From Cheiracanthium punctorium (Eukaryota > Arthropoda > Arachnida > Araneae > Cheiracanthiidae), in contig JAWZYV010011618.1 in assembly GCA_038373885.1 (NCBI GenBank), positions 620,001 through 684,000 on the forward strand: 64,000 nucleotides of DNA, written 5' to 3'. The translations under genes and the position numbers were made by a program. How positions within the stretch are numbered: the first letter of the stretch is position 1; each line of letters starts with the position of its first letter. The notes beneath the pieces are model-generated. The model was not told the origin of the DNA, searched no databases, and worked only from the letters and a program-made list of their open reading frames with translations. This document shows, piece by piece, positions 37,514 to 59,930 of the stretch.

Positions 37514-38455
37514 AAAAAAACAAAAAAAAACTATGTCAGCATCATTCGGTATCAAAAAAGTGAAAATGGACCGTTTGCAGTGAACTTCTCACTTTCAAAA
37601 TGTCTTATTTCCTCAGACATGCTGTCTTCTCTTGCAACCCTTTACAAAAAGAAAAGAGATAAGAGATAAGACTGCGCTATTTATAAAGGCTTTAAAATTG
37701 TTTTTCTAGATTATGCAGTTTAATTTTTCTTCTCACAAATAAATCCAGTATTTATAAAAGAAAATCGAGCCAAGCAAAGAAATCGTCTGCTCGCGGGACC
37801 CGTTTTTATTTATTTTTTTCAACTGGCAATTTTAATCATTGTTACTGTATCCATGACAACCAAACCGCAAGATATCAAACCGAAATTGATAAGCAGGTGT
37901 TACGGAAATGAAAATCCTTCTTTACTTAAAAATTCGTAAAAATTCTCCTAATTTATATTTTTCCTCCGTTCTTCTTTTAAAAGTGGGCGATTTGTGTGCT
38001 CCGTCTTTTGCCGAAATATAAAAAAGTTATGACAGATAGAATTCAAGATGCAGCAGTTTTAAAAATATTTTACGAAAGTCAACGTCAAATTTAATTTTAT
38101 TTGAAAAATTCCCAAAAACCTGCAAATTATGTTACACAGTCCGAACAAACAGTTTTTAAAAGAAAATTTTCTCCTCTATACGATGATGTAACTATCGTTT
38201 TCTTGCGAGTGCAATTACCGGCGTTATTATGTATTACGCAAGAAAAATCGCTAAAAATCGGACAAAACATAAAATAAAACATTTTCTAATTCGAATTTCG
38301 AAAAAATCGCTTCGAGGTGTGTCGAGACCCGTCTTGGAGAATTTCCGTACAAAATTTGGTAGGTCTACGATCACCCGTTTCGGAGCTACGCGAGACAGAC
38401 AGACAGACAGACAGACAAACGGACAGTTTACACTCTGTTTTATTTATATAGATAA
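37291..38455. mobile_element. Dispersed arthropod-type repeat (ctagctgcgtgcccg ... gacagacagaca ... tatatagat)
   Basis: Begins tagactagctgcgtgcccgt then tcttcgcacgg. Ends ggagctacgcgagacagaca, with the GACA array at 38395-38416, acactctgttttatttata and tagat. Repeats with this head (actagctg..cccg) and tail (gacagacag...tatatagat) are frequent in arthropod genomes, probably non-LTR-derived. An (AC)n microsatellite at 37461-37509 lies inside. Confidence 0.7.
37461..37509. repeat. (AC)n microsatellite
   Basis: About 24 CA/AC units followed by a run of A. Confidence 0.95.
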
Positions 38456-38726
38456 TACTATGCTTTAATTAATTATGGATGCATTTAGAAATGCAAAACT
38501 ACTATAAACGGGTCCGAAAATTTACGCGATTTCGAAACATCGGTCTGAAAATCTTGAGAATTGCGACATTTTGCAAATGCAACATTTGAATATTTTATGG
38601 TTTTTGTTGCAATTAAGAATATTTAGCCTTACTTATATAAAAATTAACATCGATAGCGTATGATAAATTTAAATTATTGGCCCGATTATATTTTCTAATT
38701 ATCTCTTCTGAAAAATCGAAAAATTC

Positions 38727-38973
38727 AATATATTTTATTAAAAACTGTACAGAATTCTGCAAGTTCTTTTTCTCCATACTCATTTAACTCCCCAGAAAAA
38801 GATGGAAAGAAAGCTGTATATAAAATGTCAGCAGTGCAAACACATATCAACTTTCCAGGCCCATCTTCACCAAAGAAACGTCTCATTATTTTTGCACTAG
38901 CACTTTTGCATGCTTCATGACAAGGAGACACAGGGTCTGTTACACTGCTTGTGTACTTAAGTGCACCAGACTT
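38727..38973 (-). CDS. Unidentified terminal coding exon (82 codons)
   Basis: I do not recognise this protein. On the - strand a long pyrimidine tract (38984-39010) leads to acceptor ctcag ending at 38974. Then comes an 82-codon frame without stops (AAG TCT GGT ...) ending in TGA at 38727. It contains SPCHEACKSASAKIMRRFFG and NEYGEKELAEFCTVFN, with balanced composition unlike random AT-rich frames. AATAAA overlaps the end of the frame. The reading looks like a genuine last exon or a captured gene fragment. No upstream exon is evident before RpL10A exon 5, 1.9 kb away. It could be the remnant of a duplicated gene or of a transposon ORF. Confidence 0.5.
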
Positions 38974-40828
38974 CTGAGCATTTGGTTGTAGGGAGGGGGG
39001 GGGGGTAAGATTATAAAGGAAGAGAAAAGATTTTAAATATGAAATACCCAGAAGTCTTAAGGAACAAAAGTCTTTTTATTGAGAAAATTATTTTACTTTT
39101 ATTTTCATTCTCTATTTTGCAAAGTTCAAACAATTAAAATATTATAGTTAATGCATAAAAATATTAATAACTCTTCTGTTCAAAATAACCCTATAATGGT
39201 ATAAATATCTATTCCAGTTATTCAATATTTATTCCACTACAAATTCCACTTCTTAATTATTATTTTTTTTTTATGGACAACAATAGCTAAAAATTTTTTC
39301 AGGATTATCATGCAGCCATAATAAATATTCCGTTGATATTAACAATCAGCTGGTCATCTATTTAAGTGGTAATATTGAAATAGCCGGAAAGGAGATAAGA
39401 ACATTTGCCTCCCCGTCTAGCTCACAAAGAAAACCACAAAGCATTCTGTAACTCCAAGCTACAATGTAAGAAAGGGGAAAGAAATTATGTTTTGACAATA
39501 AATTTCTAACTTTTGAACAAATTAAGATGTCTTTCTAAAATTTAGACTCTGAATCAATTTTTGCATTTAAAAGTGATCCCCAAATTTTCAAACAAATCGG
39601 TCCATTAATAAACAAATTATAGATGAATTAGTTTTTACACAGTTGATTTCCATCCCCTTTCTCATCAAGGTCCCCTACTACCCGGACTGGGCCTCCCGAG
39701 TGCTTCAGTGCTTCCGGGAGGGGGAAAGAGGGCGGGAGAGTTCTATTACCATAGCAGTTGTGCAAATTCCTCCTTTTCATTTGACAAGTGTCATTAACAC
39801 ATTAGGTGTAAGCAAACAAATAACAGTTAAACAAATAAAAGGGCTAAAGAAACTTAAGAGATTAAAACTTCGCTGGCAAAAGAGGGTGTCTAGTTTTTCA
39901 TCATTGGGGCGCTAACGAATTTTTTTTTTTAAAGGGCATCGGGGCGCGGCGCACCACTGACCTCGCCTAGAATGAGCTCAGCAGATTATAAATATCAAAA
40001 TTAGCAATATAATACATAAATGATTTTGATAACAATAGAATTTAATGATATTTGATTCTTAATAATCCCATTAAATATTTAGCTGCTTCATCAAAATTGA
40101 ACAACCCAGCACACAGGAAAAGCCCGCTGTTTTTTTTTTTTGTTTGTTTGTTTTGAGAGGGATTCTGTGTGGCATTGCAAGAATCGCGCAATCCCTCAGT
40201 CTAGTGCGAAACCTGAGTTAACAAACGATAGAATTCGTCTGGCCGGTAGTCAGAAAGTCGTAAATCGCCAGTTTTTTAAGTTTAATCGCCACCTGGCGAC
40301 TGGCGACCGGGAATTTTAAGCTTTAGTTCGAAATATTTTCTCTACATATATATATCTGTTCGGTTAATGTTTCATTTCCTTGTTACTTTGATAATTACAC
40401 AAAGTTTCTCTAATTTCATTTAATATTTTAGATATAGGTTACGCTTACTAATATCCTAACATAATAGCCCTCTGTATATTAAGGCATATTTCCTGCAGAA
40501 CATTTTTGGCTAGTTGAGAGAGCGTTGCAGAACATTGCAAAACATTCTGCTTTGGGGCCTCCCAGTCTACTAGTATGTGAATAAGCCTAATTATTACTGG
40601 TTCTTAATCTTTCTGGTTCAGATGAGATGAATGTGAAAAAGTAATACTTTAAAAAATCAATGTAGCAAACTTGTAAAAGCATTGGGGCAGCAGGAAGATG
40701 TTTTAGAACAGTCTGCAAAACTTGCCATATTGCAAGTGCAAGCAATAGTTATTAATGATTTGTGAGTTATGAGTTATTTAACGACTACAACAAAAAGTTT
40801 CAAAATACAAGAAATACCAGTTTACTAT
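38974..40828. other. Intergenic downstream of RpL10A, no gene seen
   Basis: Holds a G-run (38994-39005), a GC-rich transposon-like patch at 39660-39760 (ctacccggactgggcctcccg), the cgccacctggcgactggcga repeat near 40262-40315 and a T-run at 40131-40142. The 90-codon + frame at 39643-39915 crosses repeat DNA and is not credible. Confidence 0.5.
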
Positions 40829-40834
40829 TTTATT
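40829..40834 (-). promoter_or_regulatory. RpL10A: RpL10A poly(A) signal
   Basis: AATAAA on the - strand starts 13 bases after the stop codon. The very short 3' UTR this implies is typical of ribosomal protein genes. Confidence 0.75.
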
Positions 40835-40846
40835 GTGTTATAGCAC

Positions 40847-52034
<11,188 letters not shown>

Positions 52035-52160
52035 TTTTCAATACTTTCAACCCCCACCACGCGAGACCGATGACTCCACGTCTTCCAAATGATGCCAATG
52101 ATCAAATGAAAACTCATCAAATTTATAACGTTGCCACTAGAAAGAAGCTATATATGTAGT
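52035..52160 (-). promoter_or_regulatory. RpL10A: RpL10A 5' UTR and probable start region
   Basis: Upstream of the ATG the - strand reads through a G/C-richer stretch (CGGTCTCGCGTGGTGGGGG) to a pyrimidine run CTTCTTTCT at 52147-52139. That run is a candidate 5'-TOP transcription start, as expected for translation-machinery genes. A TATATA lies just before it, too close to serve as a TATA box for that start. The exact start site is inferred, not seen. Confidence 0.45.
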
Positions 52161-52265
52161 CGATGAAATTCCCAATGAACTTTTGATTTAAAACAAAACT
52201 GAGGACATTTCATAACTAATGAAATAATTAATAGTGATCTTATTAAAAACAATGGAATAGTTAAA

Positions 52266-52354
52266 AATTGTCCCCATTCGATTTTTTTTACATTTTGGGG
52301 ACAAATTGCAAAAATACACAGAAATTGGGGACGTATGGGGACCTTACCCTAACC
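52266..52354. mobile_element. Fragment of MITE family M2
   Basis: caaattgtccccaaaatgta (reverse complement of 52289-52310) and the ggggacgtatggggacctta edge match the element at 54804-55020. Lies just upstream of the RpL10A start region. Confidence 0.65.
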
Positions 52355-52385
52355 TAAGCCCAAATTCCCTCTATAATTTAAAGGG

Positions 52386-52416
52386 ATATGATCACCTTAA
52401 TTTAAGGTGATCATAT
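52386..52416. repeat. 31 bp palindrome (15 bp arms)
   Basis: ATATGATCACCTTAA t TTAAGGTGATCATAT. The inner aaggtga resembles the M2 element tip, so it may be two M2 ends back to back. Confidence 0.85.
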
Positions 52417-52455
52417 TTTCGAACGTAGAATTAACCTAAAATTGAGCACATATGT

Positions 52456-52768
52456 TAGGCCCGTTTACATGTGAAAATGGAAAATCCCGGGTTAAAGCGG
52501 GGCCATCGCTAAGCACGGGCCTGCTTATGAGTTGCCATCCTAAAAATGGGCCCGTTTACATGTGCAAAAATGCGGAGTAAATCCCGGGACATACACTGCA
52601 TTCTACCCCGCTTCCCCTACTTAGGGGAAAAAATGCGGGGTAGAAAAATTCCTGGTCGAAAGGAGGGTTAATGCAGAGTCAACTCCGCTTTCCCATGATG
52701 CATTGCGAGTTTTTCCCTGTACTCCGCTTTAACCCGGGATTTTCCATTTTCACATGTAAACGGGCCTA
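52456..52768. mobile_element. MITE family M1, copy 1 (with extra left tip)
   Basis: Right end tttaacccgggattttccat tttcacatgtaaacgggcc, inverted as ggcccgtttacatgtgaaaa at the left. TA lies on both sides. A second internal start (gggcccgtttacatgtgcaa at 52541) shows a complete element with an extra tip added outside it. Body: gcattctaccccgcttcccc, tgatgcattgcgag. Confidence 0.85.
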
Positions 52769-52824
52769 TTGAGTTTATCATTGAGGCCTGTTTTCCCTAG
52801 TTACAGTATTCTATTTTATTATTC

Positions 52825-53208
52825 TAAGGCTACTATGCAGATAGATTTAGTAGCTACTAAACCTATTGTTCAGTTACTAACTTAGTAAGTGGGCGGAGAT
52901 ACTAAATGTTCGTAAATCGGGATTCAGATACATTTAGTACTAAATCACGTGACCAACACCAAGGGAAGTCAGGGAAAATGTAGGGATAAGTTAACAGGGA
53001 AGCTAACACACTAATCAGAGCGCTTGTTCCAGGTGTGCGTTTATTTAGTAGGTGATTTAGCAGCTTGATTGGTCACGTGATTTTAGCAGCTTGTTTTGGT
53101 AACGTGTTTAGTATCTCCGCCTCCAAATTCTATCTGAATCCACTTTACTAAATTTAGTAACTAAACAATAGGGTTAGTAGCTACTAAATCTATCTGAATA
53201 AGGGCCTA
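52825..53208. mobile_element. 384 bp MITE with ~60 bp inverted repeats
   Basis: Left cagatagatttagtagctac taaacctattgttcagtta; right the mirror (taactaaacaatagggttag, tagctactaaatctatctg). Subterminal atcacgtgacc / ggtcacgtgat also mirror. It lies in the RpL10A upstream region. Confidence 0.88.
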
Positions 53209-54329
53209 AGTATTATAAATGTTATATTATTTTATTATTTTAAAACAATTTTTTTATACTTTTGTCGAGAACTTCAGATGTAAATAATCGTTTTGTGAAT
53301 CTTGCGCCATTTTCTTTCATGAAAATTTATCCTAAAATTCGAACATTTTGAACTGAATGTAAAGGTAAGTGAACGCTTACAATGTATTTAGAAATTCTAA
53401 AAATATGTATGTAAATCATGTTTAGTGAATAATTACTCATGTGTTATTTATAAATAAATTATTTTAATCAGAAATCGTATTACTTGAGTAGTTTTTATTC
53501 TTGTAAATAAGCATGACGTTGTGATACTATTTAGACAATTTAATTTTGCCAGTTGAAAATGTTATTTATCAGTTATATATGCCTTGATTATGTGATTAAG
53601 ACTTACATCTGGTACAGTGCAGAAATACAGTAAGTTATAAATTATTGATTGTTGCCCGTTTATACAGAAACTTCAATTGTAGTTAATATTTTGTACAGGC
53701 GTTCATTATGCTTTCTCAATTCCTAAGTTCGATTGAGAAAGCGACAAAAGAATAATATATACTACATGAAATGTCTTTATTAAAGAATAATTAATTCGGG
53801 GATCGCGCTATAGAGCGTATTTTATCAATTTTCTCCAATATACAGGATATCCGGAAAACACTAATATGCGCTTTTATACATCATATGTTGCTTAATCTTG
53901 AATTGTTTAAAATAACGTAGGAAATACGACTACGTTCATGAAATATTCATTATAAAAATGTCTTTCTCATTTGTGTATTTAGTTATTTTAAAGTATATTA
54001 AATATCCACTTGTGAAACTAAAATAAGCAATCGTGAATCATGAGAGTAAGCGCTACTTTGTTTTTCCTACAAATTATATGCATCTATTTTCTTTATGTCA
54101 ATATGTATCATAGCAAACAAATTAATCATGAGTTCGTACTTGAATTAGTAACACAATTAATACTTAAAACTACATTAAAGCACTGGGAAGCACTGGGAAG
54201 AAGGTTTGAAAGCACTGGGAAGCTTGAGAAATGCCTGATGTATACGTGAAGACTCGAGCATCCGTAGGCCTCTTTGGATGGCTCATCAAAATACACGCCC
54301 AGGCCCGTTACTGATTGCGAAGGCCCCCG
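53209..54329. other. No gene seen
   Basis: AT-rich. A donor-like aaag/gtaagt on the + strand at 53364 follows ~85 less AT-rich bases, but no partner exon is evident. A triplicated aagcactgggaag occurs at 54178-54225. Confidence 0.5.
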
Positions 54330-54518
54330 GTTAAAGCGGAGTACAGGGAAAATCTCGCAATGCATCATGGGAAAGCGGGGGTTGACTCTGCATTAACCCT
54401 CCTTTCTACCAGGAATCTTTCTACCCCGCATTTTCCCCCCTAAGTAGGGGAAGCGGGGTAGAAAGCAGTGTAAGTCCCGGGATTTACTCCGCATTTTTGC
54501 ACATGTAAACGGGCCCGT
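54330..54518. mobile_element. MITE family M1, copy 2 (left tip missing)
   Basis: From ggttaaagcggagtacaggg through tgcatcatgggaaagcgggg and taccccgcattttccccc to gcacatgtaaacgggcccg. Same order as the other M1 copies. Confidence 0.85.
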
Positions 54519-54708
54519 TGTATGTCACCTTAATTAAGGGCACTATTGGTTTATTTCCGTGACGTAGGAGCATTGAACGCTTTCACTCAATTGCTTTAAC
54601 AATAAAATTAAACTCACAAAAAAAAAAGACTTGAAAGATAAAAGAATTTATTAAATAGCAAACTTACACTTGATTTAAAAAGAAACGTCACACAACTGCT
54701 TAAGAAAA

Positions 54709-55151
54709 GGCCCGTTTACATGGGAAAATGGAAAGTCCTGGGTAAAAGCAGAGTACAGGGGAAAACTCGCAATGCATCATGGAAAAGCGAGGTCATCTCT
54801 GCATAAGGTGACAAAACGTCCCCATTTTCAGGTCGTTTTTCAAATTGTCCCCAAAATGTAAACCAGGATTTGGGAACAGTTTTTAATTATTGCATTGTTT
54901 TTTTTAATTAAATTACTGTTAATTATTGCATTAATTATAAATGTCCCCAGTTTTCTTGTCAGAATCGGGGACATGTCCCCGATTCTGACAACAAAACTGT
55001 TCAAAAATCTGGTCACCTTATCTCTGCATTAACCCTCCTTTCGACTAGGAACCTTTCTACCCCGCATTTTTTTCCCTATGTAGGGGAAGCGGGGTAGAAA
55101 GCAGCGAAAGTTCCGGCATTTACTCCGCATTTGTGTGCATGTAAAGGAGCC
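54709..55151. mobile_element. MITE family M1, copy 3, interrupted by M2
   Basis: Starts ggcccgtttacatgggaaaa and ends tttgtgtgcatgtaaaggagcc. The M2 element at 54804-55020 splits it. Confidence 0.88.
54804..55020. mobile_element. MITE family M2 nested in M1 copy 3
   Basis: Ends TAAGGTGAC / GTCACCTTA with the exact 8 bp duplication TCTCTGCA (54796-54803, 55021-55028), suggesting hAT. Other M1 copies show the empty site (ctctgcattaaccctcc). An internal palindrome gtcagaatcggggacatgtc and its complement lies at 54959-54990. Confidence 0.9.
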
Positions 55152-57359
55152 TAAAGTGTTTTATACCAACTTGCTTTAGCTTTTGCAAATTCATCGACAG
55201 TGGGTGCATTCGTAAGCGACAAACTCGTTGCAGGAGTTTTCGTAAGAAAACTGGAATACGTTTGTTCAGTGCTACCACATCAGTTTCTTTCGCCTATCCG
55301 AACAACTTCAGTTTATTCAGTTTCGTCGCCCAGGACATGTGTTTGTTTACAATTTGCGTAAGTTGTTATTTTTCTCGAGGAGTTTTTAGTGTACATTCAA
55401 TATAAAATCAACAGGAATTAAAAAGAAAGAATGGCCATCATTGAATTGCACTGATCAAAATTTAGAAATTTGAACTGAAACTTGCATTTTTTCAAAAGTA
55501 ATTAGGAAAGGAAGTTCATATTTAGCTAACAACGGTTTCAACCAACTTCAATCAATCTCAAGACTAAAATATGTATTTATGAATTTACTAAAATGAAAAA
55601 TACAAGAAAATGATTACCTTTGGAAAATTATGTACCTTCGTCGTTTCTAACGTATGCATGAATTTACTCCTGAAAAAAAAATAAAAAAAAATTGCAGCTT
55701 CAGCAAACGTAAAATACTTTTCATAACAACATACTTTTCCATAACAAGGGACACCATTTCGAAACAAAAACAAAGTGCAGCAAGTGTATCTTCTCAACAA
55801 CTGGATGAACCTGCCCCGAGCTCAGTTTACTTAGTTTGAAACTAACCTCACTCAGTTTTGAACGAACGAACGCTCTAGTTTATAAACTAAATGCACTCAG
55901 TTTTCTTTACGAACACCTTAGATAGGAACTCGTTGCACGAGTATAAGTCGTTTGGAGTTTACGAATGAGTCCAATTTTTGTGATGCCTATCTCTACCAAA
56001 CTTTCTTGCTTTATGTACAATAAAGCCAATACGTTTAATCGGTCTTCCCTGTCATAGTTCTTAAATAAATAGTTCTTCGGCCAATTTATAACCGCAACTG
56101 ATTTTTCACCTGAAGAGATTGATATGAGTAGGCTTTAAAATATTTTAAAAGCTATTCCTACATTAGGAAAAATTGATCATTTCTTGTGCAGCCAAGTAAA
56201 TTTCAGATGCATATATGTCAAGTTCATTGTTTTCGTCCAAAAATAGAAATAAAATTACTCAGTTCGTAATCAAAATTTTAAATGTGATGTCAAAAGTTTA
56301 AATGTAATGCCTATGTCATTTTTGTAAATATTCAAGTTTTCTATCGAATTTTTCTTTTCCTCTTTTGATAATTTCCCTTCACAAACTATAACTTAAAATA
56401 CTCTAAACTATTTTCATGTGTTCCCTTTCAAGATTATTCATCTTTGGTATATTTCAAATAATACATAAAATGAATTTAATTAAAAAAAACCTCTCTTTTT
56501 CCAAATTCATAACCTGCATCCTTGTTTCTGCGGAAAAACGAATTCCTTTTCTTGGAGTCTGGAACACTGCTTGCTGTCGTTATCAAATGATAACCCTGAC
56601 AGCTCAGATGCTGCGTTTTTGACTTTCCCAAATTCGCCTTACATTTTTCAATAAAATTTGACCTTAATGGGTCAGAGCCTTTCAATATTTTACTTACCAC
56701 TGACGGCAGGAATGTGCTAGTAGAATTCATTTCCCCCCCGAGTTCTGTTCCAAATAAGTACTACTACTGCTAGTACTATTACTACTTCTTCTACTACTAA
56801 TAGTAATAATAATAATTCATAATAATTAAAAAACAACAATAATGTTTTAATCGATTACGCGATTTTTCCCATAGATAAATCCCATGTAAAACTTACCAAC
56901 GGTCAAGACATCATGTTAGCAGATATTGATGATTTTGGACGTATTTCTAGTTACTATCACATTAAATGAAAACTGCAAATTTTGAGATTTTTCAAACAAT
57001 TTATTTTCAAGCTATAAGTTTAAAATTTTGAAAAGTCAAAATTTTGCGCTTAATCTTAAGAGTCTGTGACTCAAGAACTATTTGACCTACAGTTGAAATT
57101 TATATCAACTTTTTCAGTGTTTTGGGGTCTTCCATAAAGTATATAACATGACCAAATTCACTTAAGCAACATTTTAAATTTTTTTTAATTGAAAAACAAT
57201 AATTTAAAACTGGAATTTTTTGAAAAAAAAATATATATGCCAATAAATATATATATTTTTTAATTTATATATATGCCAGTTTTGAAGATGGAGTTTCTAT
57301 GACATTGAAACAAAATTATCTGTGTGCATATTTTTTTTTTTTTTTTTTTTCGGGGGAGA
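55152..57359. other. No supported gene
   Basis: AT-rich sequence. A - strand start-like stretch at 56730-56699 (ATG AAT TCT ... GTG/gtaagt) and a - strand exon-like stretch at 55673-55622 (acceptor ttttcag, donor gtaatc) both look spliceable but have no recognisable protein. A degenerate act/agt triplet tract lies at 56758-56815 and a T-run at 57330-57350. Confidence 0.4.
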
Positions 57360-57640
57360 GTTTTCAGTTGATGGTGTTAAAATAATAGCCCTAGTAACAA
57401 ACGGTCATCGGTTCCTGAAATGCCGATGATCGGACAGGGAGGAAGCGCAGCGCGTGCCATGCAAGGTTCTTCATCGCGTCGGGGGCTCTTATCTCGGATT
57501 TTGCTCGGGCATGTCCTCTCCCGAATAGTAGGGTTGGATCATCGCCAAGGGGGGGGGATTGGGCGTAGAGCCGTTGTAAAGCCGATGCGATTGGGGTTAT
57601 ATTCATCTCGGAAGAGCAAACACCTTGCAACTTAGGATGT
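57360..57640. other. GC-rich island with open frames on both strands
   Basis: About 280 bases much richer in G+C than the flanks, with frames of 71 (+) and 79 (-) codons. I recognise neither. It starts with a hairpin (tcatcgg ... ccgatga, 57405-57428) and contains a G-run (57550-57558). It looks like inserted DNA of different origin, probably a repeat. Confidence 0.45.
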
Positions 57641-57837
57641 GAAGCCTATGACCTTTGATAAAAGTTTTAAACTGAACAATCGATAAAAATTGGGGTATAT
57701 CCCAGCTAGATAAAATTTTTTAAAAGTAAAAAAAAAAAAAAGCAAATTCGAACTTCTTCCTCTTCTCTTTGAATTTTAATGCTGCCATCTGAACTTCATT
57801 TTTCAAGCTTCCGAGACTTGGTTTCGAACTGGAGAAT

Positions 57838-57900
57838 CAACGCTTGGTAGCCGGGCATTCTAACCACTAGACGGGGATCTAACTCGTTATTGGCGAGACT
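57838..57900 (-). repeat. tRNA-like fragment (tRNA-derived SINE head or tRNA pseudogene)
   Basis: On the - strand: ATCCCCGTCTAGTGGTTAGA (A box TAGTGGTTAGA) then CCAGTTCGAAACC (B box), with the spacing of a tRNA. The acceptor stem does not pair, so not a functional tRNA. Confidence 0.6.
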
Positions 57901-59136
57901 AAAATTTGAAGTGATTGTTGTTTCAAGTTCGGATTTGGAACATTTAAGTTTCCAATTAAATAAAACTAAACTTTTCCTGTACACTACTCAAAATTAAAAA
58001 ATTTTTGCGATTTCTATCCGTTTTAACCTCCCGACTGTCTACAGGTTCGAACACTTCGGGCAACAAAGCGTACTTCGTGTTGGATCACAAATCCCTTTAA
58101 ACGGTACAGGCCTAACAAGAAATTTTTCCATCGAAAAAAGCCAGTCTATTTTCGTTCCCCCTCTGACGATCGACGCCCCGTGGTGCTTGGTTGGTGAGGA
58201 GCTGAAGCTATCGGTCATCCCCTGAAGCTAATTACTAGAATCCTGTGTCAGGAGAAATGGTTTTCTTCTGGTTAGGGGTGATGACCCCCCCACCTCCCTT
58301 CCCACCCACAGAATTCCAACACTCTATTGAATCTTCGAAAGACTAGTTTTTTTTTTTCGATGTATGAACATGAATATTGTACTTTTTCTCTCTGCTTGTC
58401 CTAGAAGAAAGACCGTTTTTAATGCAGAATAAAATGTATACATGTACACAGGACTGTTTTTATATATGCATATTTAAAATAATTTATTCTATATCAAAAA
58501 ATATTTTTCATTTTTTGATAGATTATTAATTAAAGGTATATTAGTAAAACACATAGAAAGCATTTCGAAATAAATTTTATGGTGATTTGATTTATCTATT
58601 TCTATTAAGTATTCACGGTAATTTTATAAATACCCTTTTAAATTTTTAAACTCTCCACTTTTGCAATTTTTCAAAGTTCCTTGGCAGATTTTCTAAATCA
58701 GAGAAATATCGGATCGTCACTTAATTCAAATCAAAGTAAATTGACTCCCAAAATCTGTTTTCTTTCTTTTTAAGTTTCATAATTTTACATTTTTTTAAAC
58801 TATGCATAAAACTTCTGATAGTTATACTAAACAATGCAGAGGAAAGCTTCGCTACTTAACACTTTCAGATACATTTTACTTGGGTGAAAATACTATATCC
58901 TGTGGATCTTTTACAAATCTCAGGAATGATTTTCATTGCTGAGGAATTTGAAATTCAAAATTTCGCATAAAAAGAAAATAATACGTTTGTTTGTTTGTGT
59001 TATGAAAAGCGTACACGATGGGCATCTGCTAGGGGTGGGGTGCCTTTGATGGAGGACTTTTTAAGTGATTCTAACTCTCATTCAGGTTATACTTGGAGAA
59101 AACCGACCAAAACGTCAGACTGTTAGATTGATAGCA
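57901..59136. other. No gene seen
   Basis: AT-rich. Near 58030-58070 a B-box-like caggttcgaacac suggests a SINE remnant. A SINE-body motif (ggagaaaaccgaccaaaa) lies at about 59095-59113 and recurs inverted near 63705-63722. Confidence 0.5.
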
Positions 59137-59845
59137 GGCCCAGACTGGTCAGGTCGGCTGGTCGGCTATTGCCGAGGGCCCTTGACCAAAGGGGGACCCA
59201 GCGAGGCCCCAATAATAGATATACTACTTTATAATTAGAGTAATTTGATATACATCAGAGTAATATATATCAAAGTAATTATGATTATTTATTTTTTAGT
59301 AATCTTACGCTTCCACACAGTGGCGTAGCGGAGGGCAGTAGCGTAGCTACAGAGGGTGACACCCGGGGCGGATATAAATGGTGTCACCCCCCCCCATACG
59401 AGCACTTTTGCCCCCATACATGCGATATTTTTGAAATTTTTGCTGTACAAGCCATCTGGTGTCACCCCTTTGAGTGTGACACCCGGGGCGGACCGCCCCC
59501 CCCCCGCCCGGCCCACACGGAACCCGAGGCGCGAGGGCCTAGCCGAAAAATAAGTGGCCCCAACAGCTTTAAAATAGTTGCAAGGAGCTTTTAGGTACGG
59601 TCAACATTATAACGAACTTCAAAGGACCAAAAGTTTTGTTCGCTCTATATCCGAACCGTTAAGAAATACAGTATTAAAATTGCGGGACCGAAATTCTCAT
59701 TCGTTATATCCGTGAGTTCATTATATACCGGTTTCGCTATAATGTGGTTGGACTGTATTGCTTACCGTAATATTCTATTCAATCCAAATTCCCTTTTCAA
59801 TATCTAGCCGAGGACCCCCAAACGAGCCAGTCCGGGTCTGACTGA
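59137..59845. mobile_element. Nested cluster of small DNA transposons
   Basis: Outer ends are imperfect inverses (ggcccagactggtc at 59139; gagccagtccgggtctgac at 59822). Inside lie a cagtggcgtagc-type element (59319-~59520) with a direct repeat gtgacacccggggcgga (59355, 59476) and C-runs, and the Tc1-type MITE at 59598-59755. Confidence 0.6.
59598..59755. mobile_element. Tc1/mariner-type MITE
   Basis: Flanked by TA. Ends CGGTCAACATTATAACGAAC and the mirror GTTTCGCTATAATGTGGTTG GACTG, imperfectly matched. Internal gttcg..tatatccg motifs mirror too. Confidence 0.75.
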
Positions 59846-59849
59846 CAGT

Positions 59850-59930
59850 CACACTGTACGGCAGAACTCTGAATCTTCACACTTCAGCCGCCTATCGAAA
59901 TTCAGTGTTTTATCCACTCGGCCATGGTGG
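59850..59930 (-). repeat. tRNA-Ser/Leu-like SINE head, - strand
   Basis: The - strand reads ccatggccgagtggataaaa cactgaatttcgataggcgg ctgaagtgtgaagattcaga gttctg: a class II tRNA A box (GGCCGAGTGG) and a weak B box. The same order occurs at 62960-63110 on the + strand. Confidence 0.6.

Noticed and set aside
56699..56730. First coding exon of a - strand gene (ATG AAT TCT ... / gtaagt)
   Set aside because: Good start and donor context, but only 11 codons and no downstream exon or recognisable protein.
57838..57900. Functional tRNA gene
   Set aside because: A and B boxes are visible, but the acceptor stem does not pair and the anticodon arm is poor.
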